Source: Novosphingobium sp. ZN18A2
Lineage (GTDB): Bacteria > Pseudomonadota > Alphaproteobacteria > Sphingomonadales > Sphingomonadaceae
Direction: 5' to 3'
Length of the DNA: 64,000 bases
Assembly: GCF_036784765.1 (NCBI RefSeq)
Contig: NZ_CP136651.1
Coordinates: 1,488,001-1,552,000, forward strand
The notes under the pieces were generated by a model. That model made no database searches and was not told where the DNA came from. It saw only the letters and a program-made list of their open reading frames with translations. Each line of letters begins with the position of its first letter. Positions within the stretch are counted from its first letter, which is position 1. Shown in pieces: positions 11,325 through 20,259 of the stretch. The position numbers and the translations under genes were made by a program.

Positions 11325-11783
11325 GTGACCAATCCTGTGCACACGATCTGGAGCATCGGGTATGAGCATTCCAGCCTGCCCCAGGTGATCGGTGCACTGG
11401 TCGCGGCCAGGGTTGAAGTGCTGGCGGATGTGCGCGCGCTGCCGCTTTCGCGCAGGCCGGGCTTTTCCAAGACCGCGCTTGCCGCCGCCGCGCGGGACGC
11501 GGGGATCGAATATCGGCATTTCAAGCCGCTCGGCACTCCGGCGGACGGGCGCGCGGCCGCGCGTGCCGGGGATCATGCCGCGCTTGAACGCATCTATGCC
11601 GGCCAGCTTGAGCTGCCCGAGGCGATCGCGGCGGGCGCGATGCTGGCCGATCTGGCGGCGGAAAAGCGCGTGGCGATGATCTGCGTGGAGCGTGACGCGG
11701 CCTGTTGCCATCGCACGCTGCTGCGCAAGGCGATGCTGCCCGATTTCGCGCAAGTGGACCTTGTTCCGCTCGATCCTGTCTAG
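11325..11783 (+). CDS. DUF488 family protein
   Basis: A 152-residue protein starting at GTG 11325. It has the family's opening IWSIGYEHSSLPQVIGAL. A central DVRALPLSRRPGFSK segment resembles the conserved DVRxxPxSRxPGFSK core. A cysteine-containing MICVERDAACCHRTLL is near residue 122. No function is established for the family. The conserved Cys/Arg/His residues suggest nucleic-acid or redox chemistry, but that is speculation. It ends only 9 nt from the convergent peptide transporter gene. Confidence 0.85.
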   Translation: MTNPVHTIWSIGYEHSSLPQVIGALVAARVEVLADVRALPLSRRPGFSKTALAAAARDAGIEYRHFKPLGTPADGRAAARAGDHAALERIYAGQLELPEAIAAGAMLADLAAEKRVAMICVERDAACCHRTLLRKAMLPDFAQVDLVPLDPV

Positions 11784-11792
11784 GTCCCGTCG

Positions 11793-13199
11793 TCAGCTTA
11801 ACGCGTCGGCGCGTTCGGGCGCTTCGTGCGCGATCATGCGGCCGAGGAACAGCTTGAACAGTATAAAGGCGATCAGCCCCACCGTGGCACTTGCCACGTG
11901 GACCAGCCAGAACTGCGGCGTGGGCATGGTAGAATACCAGCCGCCCACGATGCCGACGACGTAGTTGGCACCGACAAAGGCGAAGTAATAGATACCGATG
12001 ACGGTCGCGTTGATCGCCTTGGGCGCCAGTTTCGAGAAAAGGGCGAGGCTGACGGGCATCATCGTGCCGAAGCCGATCGAGTTGATCAGGTGGAACATCA
12101 GCGGCCAGAACATGCCGACTTTCCCGTTTCCGGCTGTCACAGCACCGATATAAAGGCACAGCCCGCCGCCGATCACGAAGACCGTGCCGATAATCATCTT
12201 GGTCAGTTCGTCCGGCTCTGTTCCGGTGCGCTTGCGATAGAACGACCAGAACGCCGCCACTGCAACCAGCATCGTGAACGAACAGGCGGCGTCGATGGTA
12301 ATCATCCAGCTTGACAGGAAGTGAAAGCCAAACAGCGTGAGCGTGAACTTCTGGTCCGCCCAGACGAGGTAGGCGTTGAAGATTTCCTGATTGGTAAGCA
12401 GCGTAACGGCCAGCACGGGAACAAGCGCCAGCAGCGCGATCAGGCGCGGCCAGTCCTCCGCCTTCATCCTGGGGCGCTCGGTCTTGCCCGAACGGTCTGG
12501 CCGGTTGTCCGCAGGCAGCCACGGCCCCGCCTTCAGATAGAGCAGCAACCCCGCGACCATCACGATACCTGCGGTGCCGAAGCCATAGTGCCAGCCAACG
12601 TCTTGCCCCAGCGTGCCGGAAATCAGCGGGGCGATAATCACCGAAGCGTTGATGAAGATGTAGAAGATCTGGAACGCCATGCCACGCCGGTCGTCCTCCT
12701 CGCTGTAAAGCTCGCCCACCTGGCTGGCGATGTTGCCCTTGAACAGCCCCACGCCGACCACCAGCGTGATCAGCGCGAACAGGAATGCGCCTTCAATAGC
12801 CATCAGGAAATGGCCCAGCGACATGATAACACCGCCGGCCACCAGCGCCGCCCGCCGGCCCAGCCAGCGATCCGCAATGATCCCGCCAAGGATCGGCGTT
12901 ACGTAAACCAGCGAGGTATAGGCACCGAAGATCTTGGAAGCGAGCGGCTGCCCGTCCAGCCCATAGAACCCGCGCAGCCAGTTCAGCCCCAGCACGCCGT
13001 TCATGTGCTCGGGCAGCAGCAGGTACTTGGTCATGTACAGCACGAGCAGCGTCTGCATCGAGTAGTACGAAAACCGTTCGCAAGCTTCTACGAACGAGAG
13101 AAAGCCCAGCCCCTTGGGATGGCCGAAGAAGGCATGATCCGATGCCGCGCGCTCGACAGCCTCTACGGTGACTTCGGGGGTTGCTTCTGCCGTGGTCAT
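11793..13199 (-). CDS. proton-dependent oligopeptide transporter (POT/PTR2 family, MFS)
   Basis: A 468-residue inner-membrane protein with about 12-14 hydrophobic helices. It has the POT hallmarks: the proton-coupling ExxER motif in EACERFSYYSMQTLL (near residue 40) and the second signature GLFKGNIASQVGELY (near residue 150). Such carriers import di- and tripeptides with protons. The gene is the last in its run on this strand, 72 nt after aroB, and converges on the DUF488 gene. Import of peptides would fit the two peptidase/receptor genes at 51-55 kb, but there is no direct link. Confidence 0.92.
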   Translation of the reverse strand: MTTAEATPEVTVEAVERAASDHAFFGHPKGLGFLSFVEACERFSYYSMQTLLVLYMTKYLLLPEHMNGVLGLNWLRGFYGLDGQPLASKIFGAYTSLVYVTPILGGIIADRWLGRRAALVAGGVIMSLGHFLMAIEGAFLFALITLVVGVGLFKGNIASQVGELYSEEDDRRGMAFQIFYIFINASVIIAPLISGTLGQDVGWHYGFGTAGIVMVAGLLLYLKAGPWLPADNRPDRSGKTERPRMKAEDWPRLIALLALVPVLAVTLLTNQEIFNAYLVWADQKFTLTLFGFHFLSSWMITIDAACSFTMLVAVAAFWSFYRKRTGTEPDELTKMIIGTVFVIGGGLCLYIGAVTAGNGKVGMFWPLMFHLINSIGFGTMMPVSLALFSKLAPKAINATVIGIYYFAFVGANYVVGIVGGWYSTMPTPQFWLVHVASATVGLIAFILFKLFLGRMIAHEAPERADALS

Positions 13200-13271
13200 T
13201 CAGATCCTCTGGTCCGGTTGCGTTTGTAACCGACTAGCGCCTTCAGCCCGAACTGCAACCGAATTGGAAAT

Positions 13272-14378
13272 TCAGCCTTTCAACTGTTCGTCAAGAAAGG
13301 TGCTCACATCATCCAGATTCACGTCGCGCGCGACGAAGGTCTGCCCGATTCCGCGCATCAGCAGGAACGGCAGAGTGCCGGCGTCCATCTTCTTGTCATG
13401 CAGCATGTGGTCGACCAGCCTGGCGCCGTCGCATTGTAGGTCCAGCGCGCGAAGCGAGGCGGGTAGTCCGCTTGCCGCGACGTGCGCTGCGATGCGTTCC
13501 GCGTCCTGTCCGTTCATCAGGCCGCGATGAACGGAATAGCGCGCCGCCAGAACCATCCCCAACGCCACGCCTTCGCCGTGGATCAGCCGGTCCGAAAAGC
13601 CCGTTTCGGCCTCCAGCGCGTGCCCGAATGTGTGCCCGAGGTTGAGCAGCGCGCGCCGGCCGGTGGTTTCCTTTTCGTCTTCGGCAACGATCCGCGCCTT
13701 GGCCGCAACGCTGGTCGCGATTGCGTATTCGCAGGCGGCGGGGTCGTTGCGCAGCACCTTGCCGCCATTCGCCTCGCACCATTCGAAGAAGGCGGGATCG
13801 TCGATCAGGCCATACTTGATGACTTCCGCGTATCCGGCGCGAAGTTCGCGCGGGGGCAGGGTGTCCAGTCCCTCCGGATCGATCAGCACCAGGCTTGGCT
13901 GGTGGAATGCGCCGACAAGGTTCTTGCCCGCCGCCGTGTTGATCGCGGTCTTGCCGCCGACGCTGGAATCGACTTGCGCAAGCAGGGTGGTCGGAATCTG
14001 GATGAAACGGCATCCGCGTTTCACGATCGACGCGGCAAAGCCTGTAAGGTCGCCTATCACACCGCCGCCTAGCGCGATTATCGCGTCCTTGCGTTCCACT
14101 TCCTGCGCCAGAAGCCAGTCGACCAGCTTTTCCAGTTCGCCCCAGCTCTTGCTCGATTCACCCGGCGGCAGGACGTGCCAGCGCGTTTCGATCCCTTCGG
14201 CGGCAAACGAGGCTTCCACCTTTTCGCGCCAGCAATCGGCAACGCGTCCGTCCGTTACGATCAGCGCGGCGGGCTTTTGCAGGAACGGGCGACATTGCGC
14301 ACCAGCCCGGTGCAGCAGGCCGGGTTCTATCCGCACGTCATAGGGCGCGCCGGCGATTTCGACCGGAATTACAGGCAT
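13272..14378 (-). CDS. aroB: 3-dehydroquinate synthase
   Basis: A 368-residue NAD- and metal-dependent enzyme that converts DAHP to 3-dehydroquinate, the second step of the shikimate pathway. It shows the PPGESSKSW nucleotide-binding segment, ALGGGVIGDLTGFAASIVKRG near residue 103, TTLLAQVDSSVGGKTAIN near residue 132, and the zinc-ligand region NLGHTFGHALE near residue 247. Its start overlaps the end of aroK by 10 nt, giving the aroK-aroB order common in proteobacteria. Confidence 0.97.
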   Translation of the reverse strand: MPVIPVEIAGAPYDVRIEPGLLHRAGAQCRPFLQKPAALIVTDGRVADCWREKVEASFAAEGIETRWHVLPPGESSKSWGELEKLVDWLLAQEVERKDAIIALGGGVIGDLTGFAASIVKRGCRFIQIPTTLLAQVDSSVGGKTAINTAAGKNLVGAFHQPSLVLIDPEGLDTLPPRELRAGYAEVIKYGLIDDPAFFEWCEANGGKVLRNDPAACEYAIATSVAAKARIVAEDEKETTGRRALLNLGHTFGHALEAETGFSDRLIHGEGVALGMVLAARYSVHRGLMNGQDAERIAAHVAASGLPASLRALDLQCDGARLVDHMLHDKKMDAGTLPFLLMRGIGQTFVARDVNLDDVSTFLDEQLKG

Positions 14379-14950
14379 TCGTCTATGGCTTTCAGTATCT
14401 TGAGTGCCGTCTGGCTGTGCGGCACGTTGCCGCTGGTTACGTGGACCGGTGCCTGGGAATAGGCCGGCATCCGTTCTTCCCGCAACCGGGTGAGAATCTC
14501 GCGCGGGTCGCCCGATTTCAGCAATGGACGGTTGCCTTTGCGCGCCGTCCTTTCCACCAGCGTGTCTATATCGCTGTCGAGCCAGACGGTGATCGCTTCA
14601 TCGAGGATAAGCTTGCGCGTTTCCGGATCGCAGAACGCCCCGCCGCCGGTTGCGATCACCTTGCGCCCGTTCTCGCCGTTTTCGCCGAGAAGCCGCGCGA
14701 TCACGCGGCGCTCGCCGTCGCGGAAATAGGCCTCGCCATATTGAGAGAAGATTTCGGGGATCGAAAGCTGGGCAGCCTGTTCGATCTCGTCGTCGGCATC
14801 GACGAATGGGATGTGCAGCAGTCCGGCCAGCTTGCGCCCTACCGTGGACTTGCCAACGCCCATCATGCCCACAAGCACGACAGGCCGCGATATGCCGTGC
14901 GCTATGCGCGCTACGTCGTGCGGGTTGGGAAGGTGCGTTTCGTGGTCCAT
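14369..14950 (-). CDS. aroK: shikimate kinase
   Basis: A 193-residue P-loop kinase that phosphorylates shikimate. The Walker A motif GMMGVGKST is at residues 28-36. The substrate-binding DADDEIEQ follows near residue 53, and the FRDGERRVIARLL and ATGGGAF segments are all present. The frame stays open far upstream, but ATG 14950 gives the normal length with a short N-terminal extension before the P-loop. The upstream translation is low-complexity and antisense to another gene, so I reject it. It is divergent from the small membrane peptide at 15.06 kb. Confidence 0.95.
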   Translation of the reverse strand: MDHETHLPNPHDVARIAHGISRPVVLVGMMGVGKSTVGRKLAGLLHIPFVDADDEIEQAAQLSIPEIFSQYGEAYFRDGERRVIARLLGENGENGRKVIATGGGAFCDPETRKLILDEAITVWLDSDIDTLVERTARKGNRPLLKSGDPREILTRLREERMPAYSQAPVHVTSGNVPHSQTALKILKAIDECL

Positions 14951-15061
14951 TGCGGCGCCGGCTATAGTTGCGCTAGGGCCGAGCGCAAGCGTTGCCGGAA
15001 TCCGGTTGTCCGACCGGTGGTGTGCGGCGCACCGGCAAGCAGACAGGTTTGCGTGAGTCGA

Positions 15062-15190
15062 ATGAAATGGATTTTGGCGGTCGCCGTCCTGGGTGTCGCA
15101 ATCGTTCTGGTATTGGCATGGATCGAAGGAGGGCCCAGGCCCGTGCGGGATATTGAGCTTCCGGTTCACCTTCGGGACAACGCGGCGTGA
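15062..15190 (+). CDS. 42-residue single-span membrane peptide (hypothetical)
   Basis: A short frame beginning ATG 15062 encodes one strongly hydrophobic segment (WILAVAVLGVAIVLVLAW, residues 3-20) and a short polar tail. Its TGA overlaps the GTG start of the next gene (GTGA), the arrangement expected for a real coupled small gene. I recognise no family. It may be an anchor partner of the secreted protein encoded downstream. Confidence 0.6.
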   Translation: MKWILAVAVLGVAIVLVLAWIEGGPRPVRDIELPVHLRDNAA

Positions 15191-17085
15191 GTGCGCGCCG
15201 CCTTTTCGCAGGGCGCCGCTGGGCGTTGCTTGCGGGCGCTGCGATGCTGGCAGGAGTTTCGGGCGCCGTGCTGGCGCAGAACGGGCCGCAATCTCTTCTT
15301 CCGCCGGGCTTCGACAAGCCGGTTGAACCGGCGCCCAAGCCCACGCCCCGTCCATCGGCCGCGCCCGCGCCCACGCCTTCCGCAAGCGCATCGCGCCCGG
15401 CAGCCGCGGGCACCGCGCCCGCGGCAGGTGCGACCACGGCGGTGCCTGTCGTGCAGCCGGTGCCCGGCGCGCAGGCTGGCGCCGTGGCGGACGGGGTCGA
15501 AGACGACAAGCTGCTGGACACCATCGATCCCGACCTGCTTGAGAAGCTCGTCGAGAGCACGCAGCCGAAATACGATATTCCTCCCAGGCAGCAGCGCAGC
15601 CTGGCGGTGATCGGGCCGATGGCGCAGTCGGACGGCGGATTTCCGGCGCTTTCGACCTATTACCTGAACGGCGCGTGGGTGAAGACCCTGCTTGAGCGGA
15701 CCAAGGGCCCGCTGGTTTCGCGCTGGGGCGAAATCCTGCTGCGCCGCGCACTCGTCAGCCGGCTTGCCACGCCGGTTGGAATGAACGGAGCGGACTGGGC
15801 AGCGGAACGCGCCCAGCTTTTGTTGCGGCTTGGAGAGGCGGACGCGGCACGCCTGATGGTCGAGCAGGTCGATTCCGGGTCTTATACCCCGGCGCTGGAA
15901 GACGCCGCGATGTCCAGCTTCCTAGCCACCGCCGATCCCGTTGGCCTGTGCCCGATCACGGCGCTGACCGCGCGTGACAGGCCCGGCTGGCAATGGGATC
16001 TTTCGCGCGATGTATGTTCGGCATTCACCGGCGACGGTCCTCCGGCGATGAGTCGCCTCGACAAGGCGATGCGCGCGGGCAAGAGCGACAAGATCGACAT
16101 CCTCCTGGCGCAGAAATTCGCCGGCGCGGCTGCCAAGGCGCGTCGCGCGGTGACGATCGAATGGGATGATGTGGACAGCCTCACGCCCTGGCGCTTCGGA
16201 TATGCCGTCGCAACGGGCGTGGAACCGCCGGCAGACCTGATGGACAAGGCGCCGCCGACCTATCGTTTGTATGCCTCGCTTTCGCCCGTCCTGCCGCTCG
16301 ATGCGCGCGCCGGTTTTGCCGATCACGCGGCGGGCCGGGGCATTCTTTCCGCATCGGCGATGGTCGATCTTTATTCGCAGATCTATGCAACCGGGCAGAA
16401 CGACAGCGATCCCGAAAAGCTCGCCGAACAATTGCACACCGCCTATGTCGCGCCCGACGAGAACAAGAGGATGGCGGCGATCCGCGCGATCTGGGGCCGT
16501 GGCGGCGATTCGGTAGAGGCCTATTCGCGCCGTGTGCTCACCGCATATGCCGCCGCGCGCATGAAGCCCGACGATGCGCTGGCGGGCGAGGCCGGGGGCC
16601 TGATCGGGTCGATGCTGACGGCCGGGCTTGACCGGAACGCCGCGCGCTGGGCGCCCTTTGTTTCGCGGGGCAGCGATGGCTGGGCGATGCTTACGCTCGC
16701 ATCGCCGGACTTGCGTCAGCCAGTCGGCTCGAACGGGCTCGACGCGTTCCATGACGACGATTCGTCGTCGGGCCGCTTCCGGTCGAAGCTGCTGCTTGCG
16801 GGTCTGATGGGGCTGCAACGCGTCGATGGCGGCACGGCGGACGCGTTCGCCAAGCGGCTTGAGGTCAACATGAACCGTGCGACGCGCTGGACGAGGGCGA
16901 TCGATTCGGCGGCGGCATCGGGCAACCAGACGCTCGTGACCCTGCTTGCGGCTTTCGGGATGCAGGGCAGCGGGTGGGACAAGATGACGCCGGTCTATCT
17001 CTACCACATCGTTTCCGCGCTGCACCGTGTCGGCCTGGATGGCGAAGCGCGGATGATCGCTGCAGAGGCGATCGCGCGGACCTGA
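15187..17085 (+). CDS. secreted or periplasmic hypothetical protein, alpha-helical
   Basis: A 632-residue protein starting at GTG 15187. An arginine-rich N-terminus and hydrophobic stretch ending in ...SGAVLAQ (about residues 13-32) look like a signal peptide. A Pro/Ala-rich linker follows to about residue 95. The rest is alanine- and leucine-rich, helical, and without a catalytic motif I recognise; it could be a repeat solenoid. It overlaps the 42-residue peptide by 4 nt and ends 3 nt before xerD, so the three genes form a unit. No function is assigned. Envelope location is inferred from the N-terminus alone. Confidence 0.75.
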   Translation: MSARRLFAGRRWALLAGAAMLAGVSGAVLAQNGPQSLLPPGFDKPVEPAPKPTPRPSAAPAPTPSASASRPAAAGTAPAAGATTAVPVVQPVPGAQAGAVADGVEDDKLLDTIDPDLLEKLVESTQPKYDIPPRQQRSLAVIGPMAQSDGGFPALSTYYLNGAWVKTLLERTKGPLVSRWGEILLRRALVSRLATPVGMNGADWAAERAQLLLRLGEADAARLMVEQVDSGSYTPALEDAAMSSFLATADPVGLCPITALTARDRPGWQWDLSRDVCSAFTGDGPPAMSRLDKAMRAGKSDKIDILLAQKFAGAAAKARRAVTIEWDDVDSLTPWRFGYAVATGVEPPADLMDKAPPTYRLYASLSPVLPLDARAGFADHAAGRGILSASAMVDLYSQIYATGQNDSDPEKLAEQLHTAYVAPDENKRMAAIRAIWGRGGDSVEAYSRRVLTAYAAARMKPDDALAGEAGGLIGSMLTAGLDRNAARWAPFVSRGSDGWAMLTLASPDLRQPVGSNGLDAFHDDDSSSGRFRSKLLLAGLMGLQRVDGGTADAFAKRLEVNMNRATRWTRAIDSAAASGNQTLVTLLAAFGMQGSGWDKMTPVYLYHIVSALHRVGLDGEARMIAAEAIART

Positions 17086-17088
17086 ACC

Positions 17089-17967
17089 ATGAGCGGGCGC
17101 GGACGCGACGCGATCGACGCGTTCCTGGCCATGCTGGCGGCGGAACGCGGTGCGGCCGCGAACACGATCGCTGCCTATCGCCGCGACCTGGAAGCGTCGG
17201 ACGCGGTCACCGGCAACATCGCCGCGGCGACGCGCGAGGACATGGTTCGCCTGGCGCACGAATGGCGTGATCTCGCGCCTTCCAGCCTGGCCCGCAAATC
17301 GTCGGCGCTGCGCCAGTTCTTCGGCTTCCTTGTCGATGAAGGATGGCGCGATGACGATCCGTCGCCGGCTCTCCCAAAACCCAAGGCCCGCCGTCCGTTG
17401 CCCCGCGTGCTGGATCACGAAGAGGTCGGCCGCCTTTTCGTGGTGGCGGAGGAAGAGGCGGGGGAGGGGCGGCCCGAAGCGGTGCGCATGCTTGCGCTGC
17501 TGGAACTGTTATACGGTTCCGGCCTGCGCGCAACCGAGCTGGTTTCGCTTCCCTTGAACGCCGTGCCGCGCGATGCGCCATTCCTGACAATTACGGGCAA
17601 AGGCGGGCAGCAGCGCATGGTGCCGGTCAGCCAGCGCGCCCGCGCGGCGCTTTCCGCGTGGCTCAGGGTGCGGCCGCACGGAGGGCGGTTCCTGTTCCCG
17701 TCGCGCGACAAGCACTTGGGCCGCGTGCGGCTTTTCCAGATTTTGCGAGGACTTGCGGGCCGCGCCGGGCTGGACCCCGCGAAAGTGAGCCCGCACGTTT
17801 TGCGGCACGCCTTCGCCACGCATCTGCTTGAGGGCGGGGCGGACCTGCGCGTGCTCCAGACGCTGCTGGGCCATGCCGATATCGCGACCACGCAGATATA
17901 CACCCACGTCGATGCAGCGCGCCTTGTCGCGCTCGTCAACCGGCGCCATCCGCTCGCAAACAATTGA
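17089..17967 (+). CDS. xerD: tyrosine recombinase XerD/XerC (chromosome dimer resolution)
   Basis: A 292-residue tyrosine recombinase with the N-terminal SAM-like core-binding domain (residues 1-90) and the catalytic domain. Active-site residues are visible: Arg in YGSGLRATEL (about 147), Lys in TGKGGQQRMVP, HxxR in SPHVLRHAFATHLLEGGADL (about 235-238), His in LLGHADIATT, and nucleophile Tyr271 in IYTHV. Length and motifs are those of XerC/XerD rather than a phage integrase. Neighbouring accA is an order often seen with xerD in sphingomonads. XerC versus XerD cannot be fully settled by eye. Confidence 0.9.
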   Translation: MSGRGRDAIDAFLAMLAAERGAAANTIAAYRRDLEASDAVTGNIAAATREDMVRLAHEWRDLAPSSLARKSSALRQFFGFLVDEGWRDDDPSPALPKPKARRPLPRVLDHEEVGRLFVVAEEEAGEGRPEAVRMLALLELLYGSGLRATELVSLPLNAVPRDAPFLTITGKGGQQRMVPVSQRARAALSAWLRVRPHGGRFLFPSRDKHLGRVRLFQILRGLAGRAGLDPAKVSPHVLRHAFATHLLEGGADLRVLQTLLGHADIATTQIYTHVDAARLVALVNRRHPLANN

Positions 17968-17998
17968 CCGGACGGCCCGCACTGCTTAGCGCGATTGC

Positions 17999-18943
17999 AT
18001 GATTTCCTATCTCGAATTCGAAAAGCCGGTGGCCGCTCTTGAAGCACGCATCTCCGAACTGCGCGAAACCGCGCAAGGCGGAGAGGTCGATATCGCCAGC
18101 GAGATCAAGCGGCTCGAAGCGAAATCCGCCGCCTTGCTGAAGAGCACCTATGGCGCGCTGACGCCTTGGCAGAAGACGCAAGTGGCGCGCCATCCGTCGC
18201 GTCCGCACTTCTGCGATTACGTGGAACGCATCTTCACCGATTTCATGCCGCTGGGTGGAGACCGCCTGTTCGGGGAAGACCTGGCGATAATCGGCGGATT
18301 CGCGAAGCTGGGCGATCGCCGGATCATGCTGATCGGGCATGAGAAGGGCCACGACACGCAAACGCGCCTCAGGCACAATTTCGGCATGGGCAAGCCCGAA
18401 GGCTATCGCAAGGCGGTGCGCCTGATGGAACTGGCCAGCCGGTTCGGCCTGCCGGTTGTAACGCTGGTCGACACTTCCGGCGCGTTTCCGGGTGTCGAGG
18501 CAGAGGAGCGCGGCCAGGCGGAGGCGATTGCCCGCTCTACCGAAGCGTGTCTTTCACTCGGCGTGCCGATGGTGGCGACCATCGTGGGCGAAGGCGGTTC
18601 GGGTGGCGCGGTTGCGCTGGCCAGCGCCGAGCGCGTGCTGATGCTGGAACACGCGGTCTATTCGGTGATCTCGCCCGAAGGCTGTGCATCCATCCTGTGG
18701 CGCACGTCGGAAAAGGCGCCCGAAGCGGCCGAAGCGATGAAGGTGACGGCGCAGGATCTGCTGGGCCTGGGCGTGATTGACCGCATCGTTCCGGAACCCG
18801 TCGGCGGCGCGCATCGCGATCCGGCGGCAATGGCCCAATCGCTGGGCAAGGCAATCGGTGAAGAGATAGATTCGCTGGCGGGCAAGAGGCCCGACGAATT
18901 GCGAGACCTGCGGGCCAAGCGGTTCCTCAAGATCGGCGCCTGA
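17999..18943 (+). CDS. accA: acetyl-CoA carboxylase carboxyltransferase, alpha subunit
   Basis: A 314-residue subunit that, with AccD, transfers the carboxyl group from biotin to acetyl-CoA to give malonyl-CoA for fatty acid synthesis. Typical segments are [16 protein letters not shown] at the start, [12 protein letters not shown] near residue 63, [21 protein letters not shown] near residue 150, and the [12 protein letters not shown] oxyanion region near residue 198. Length is normal. It begins 31 nt after xerD. Confidence 0.96.
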   Translation: MISYLEFEKPVAALEARISELRETAQGGEVDIASEIKRLEAKSAALLKSTYGALTPWQKTQVARHPSRPHFCDYVERIFTDFMPLGGDRLFGEDLAIIGGFAKLGDRRIMLIGHEKGHDTQTRLRHNFGMGKPEGYRKAVRLMELASRFGLPVVTLVDTSGAFPGVEAEERGQAEAIARSTEACLSLGVPMVATIVGEGGSGGAVALASAERVLMLEHAVYSVISPEGCASILWRTSEKAPEAAEAMKVTAQDLLGLGVIDRIVPEPVGGAHRDPAAMAQSLGKAIGEEIDSLAGKRPDELRDLRAKRFLKIGA

Positions 18944-19026
18944 TAGGGGGGCTCAGTGTAAGTTTGCCCGACGCACGGGCACGCATTCGCGCGGGGGATC
19001 GGAAGCAGGCGGACGCCAAAATGAAA

Positions 19027-19057
19027 GGGGCCGGGAAGCGTTGCGCTTCCCGGCCCC
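19027..19057 (-). terminator. Rho-independent terminator of the first Flp pilin gene
   Basis: A perfect 14-bp inverted repeat, GGGGCCGGGAAGCG with its complement around a TTG/CAA loop. Read on the minus strand it is followed by TTTCATTTTGG. It starts 22 nt after the pilin stop and would also block read-through from accA. Confidence 0.75.
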
Positions 19058-19078
19058 CGTCAAACAAGGCTTGCGCTA

Positions 19079-19261
19079 TTAGAGCGTGCCGTTGTTCGCG
19101 TTGTCCATCTTGCCCGAAACGGTCTGGAAGGTGTTCTTCACCGAGTTGCCGAGCGAACCCATCGCGACGGTCGCGGCAACGGCGATCAGGGCGGCGATCA
19201 GGCCGTATTCGATCGCGGTGGCGCCTTCATTGTCCTTAAGCAGGTCACGGAAAAACTTCAT
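19079..19261 (-). CDS. flp: Flp family type IVb pilin
   Basis: A 60-residue pilin precursor of the Flp/Fap family, the major subunit of Tad pili. A short basic leader with Phe-Phe (MKFFRDLLKDNEGATAIEYG) precedes the processing region, and the mature hydrophobic helix reads LIAALIAVAATVAMGSL. The GATAIEYGLI motif with conserved Glu-Tyr is diagnostic. The C-terminal QTVSGKMDNANNGTL is short and polar. A second flp gene lies 111 nt upstream on the same strand. The TadE/TadG genes are 7 kb away; the secretion ATPase and secretin are not in the window. Confidence 0.93.
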   Translation of the reverse strand: MKFFRDLLKDNEGATAIEYGLIAALIAVAATVAMGSLGNSVKNTFQTVSGKMDNANNGTL

Positions 19262-19372
19262 GGTCGGTCTCCTGTAAGCGTCTTCAAGTCCCTACCCGCG
19301 GATCGAACAAATCTTTCAGCGGATACGCCAACTATTAGAAGGGGAGAGTTTAATAACCCGTAAAAGCCCCAA

Positions 19373-19555
19373 CTATTTTGCGTTGGCGATTGCCGTCGTG
19401 GTGGAATTGTCGATGTAGGTGTACATGTTGAACAGAGAGTTCCCGAAGGAGTTCAACCCGAACACCATCGTCAGTGAAATCAGAGCGACCAGCAGGGCAT
19501 ATTCGATAGCCGTGGCCCCCGAATCGTCTTGCAGGATTGCCTTGATGATTCCCAT
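19373..19555 (-). CDS. flp: second Flp family type IVb pilin
   Basis: A 60-residue Flp pilin paralogue beginning MGIIKAILQDDSGATAIEYA. The hydrophobic segment is LLVALISLTMVFGLNSFG, and a Thr/Asn-rich tail includes MYTYIDNSTTTAIANAK. It differs from its neighbour in the C-terminal half, so it may be a minor or alternative subunit. ATG 19555 gives the family's usual length; a longer upstream frame is antisense to mutT and is not credible. A GTG two codons earlier is possible. Confidence 0.9.
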   Translation of the reverse strand: MGIIKAILQDDSGATAIEYALLVALISLTMVFGLNSFGNSLFNMYTYIDNSTTTAIANAK

Positions 19556-19634
19556 TTTCACCAACCTTCTCCATTGCGGCAGGTTCAGCGTATGCACACT
19601 CGTCCCTAAGAAAAGGTTGAGGGGAGCCGCGTAA

Positions 19635-20051
19635 TTGCAAATAAATCCGACACCGATGCTGGTGGTTGCTGCCGCATTGATAGATCCGAAAGGACGTGTG
19701 CTGGTGCAGCGGCGCAAACGCTCTTCGGAACATGGCGGTCTTTGGGAGTTTCCGGGCGGCAAGGTTGAACCGGGCGAAACGCTGCCCGGCGCCCTGGTGC
19801 GGGAGCTTGCGGAAGAACTGGGCATCGCGATCGAGCCTGCCGACCTTGCCGCGCTGACCTTTTCCACCCGCCTGCGCGAAGACGGGCGCGAACTGGCGCT
19901 GATGCTCTATTCGTGCCGCCGTTGGGAGGGCGTGCCCACCGCGCTGGATGCCGAAGCCGTGGCATGGCACGCGCCCGCCGGGCTGGGCGCGCTCGATATG
20001 CCGCCGCTCGACATCGAATTGGCTCGGAATGCAATTCCTTTGCTGATGTGA
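19635..20051 (+). CDS. mutT: (deoxy)nucleoside triphosphate pyrophosphohydrolase, MutT-like Nudix protein
   Basis: A 138-residue Nudix hydrolase. The Nudix box spans GGKVEPGETLPGALVRELAE plus ELGI (about residues 40-63), with all catalytic glutamates. The RVLVQRRKRSSEHGGLWEFPGG lead-in is typical of MutT, which removes 8-oxo-dGTP. I favour TTG 19635 because GAGGGGAG sits about 9 nt upstream; ATG 19656 would shorten the first strand. It is divergent from the second flp gene and precedes a tRNA gene. Confidence 0.9.
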   Translation: MQINPTPMLVVAAALIDPKGRVLVQRRKRSSEHGGLWEFPGGKVEPGETLPGALVRELAEELGIAIEPADLAALTFSTRLREDGRELALMLYSCRRWEGVPTALDAEAVAWHAPAGLGALDMPPLDIELARNAIPLLM

Positions 20052-20052
20052 C

Positions 20053-20081
20053 TTGCCAAGCGCGAATCTGGCCCCTATGTG
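20053..20081 (+). promoter_or_regulatory. possible promoter of tRNA-Arg
   Basis: TTGCCA (20053-20058) and TATGTG (20076-20081) are separated by 17 bp and end 12 nt before the first base of the tRNA. The -35 region has the same TTGCCAAGCGCG sequence as the candidate at 4101. Confidence 0.45.
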
Positions 20082-20093
20082 CGCACCTCCAAC

Positions 20094-20170
20094 GCGCCCG
20101 TAGCTCAGCTGGATAGAGCATCAGACTACGAATCTGAGGGTCGGACGTTCGAATCGTTCCGGGCGCGCCA
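20094..20170 (+). tRNA. tRNA-Arg (anticodon ACG)
   Basis: A 77-nt cloverleaf with acceptor stem GCGCCCG/CGGGCGC, D-arm with TAGCTCAGCTGGATAGAG, anticodon stem TCAGA/TCTGA around the loop CTACGAA, and a T-loop containing GTTCGAATC. The anticodon is ACG, read after A34 deamination to inosine for CGN arginine codons. The discriminator base is G and CCA is genome-encoded. No attachment-site duplicate or island follows it. Confidence 0.97.
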
Positions 20171-20178
20171 TTCACCAA

Positions 20179-20210
20179 AAAAGGGCTCTCCTTCCGGAGA
20201 GCCCTTTTTT
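20179..20210 (+). terminator. Rho-independent terminator after tRNA-Arg
   Basis: AAGGGCTCTCC, a TTCC loop and GGAGAGCCC are followed by six T residues. The hairpin starts 8 nt after the tRNA CCA end. It is a textbook intrinsic terminator; the A-run on the 5' side lets it serve the convergent monooxygenase gene as well. Confidence 0.92.
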
Positions 20211-20259
20211 GTTCGGGCGGAGCGTCGCGCCTTTTGTCGCGCACAGTATCGTACTGACC

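Noticed and set aside
17089..17967. Tyrosine recombinase as a mobile-element integrase
   Set aside because: Length, motifs and accA context are those of XerC/XerD, with no element ends nearby.
20094..20170. tRNA-Arg as an integration site for a genomic island
   Set aside because: No integrase follows and no duplicated tRNA 3' end was seen; the terminator and next operon are immediately adjacent.
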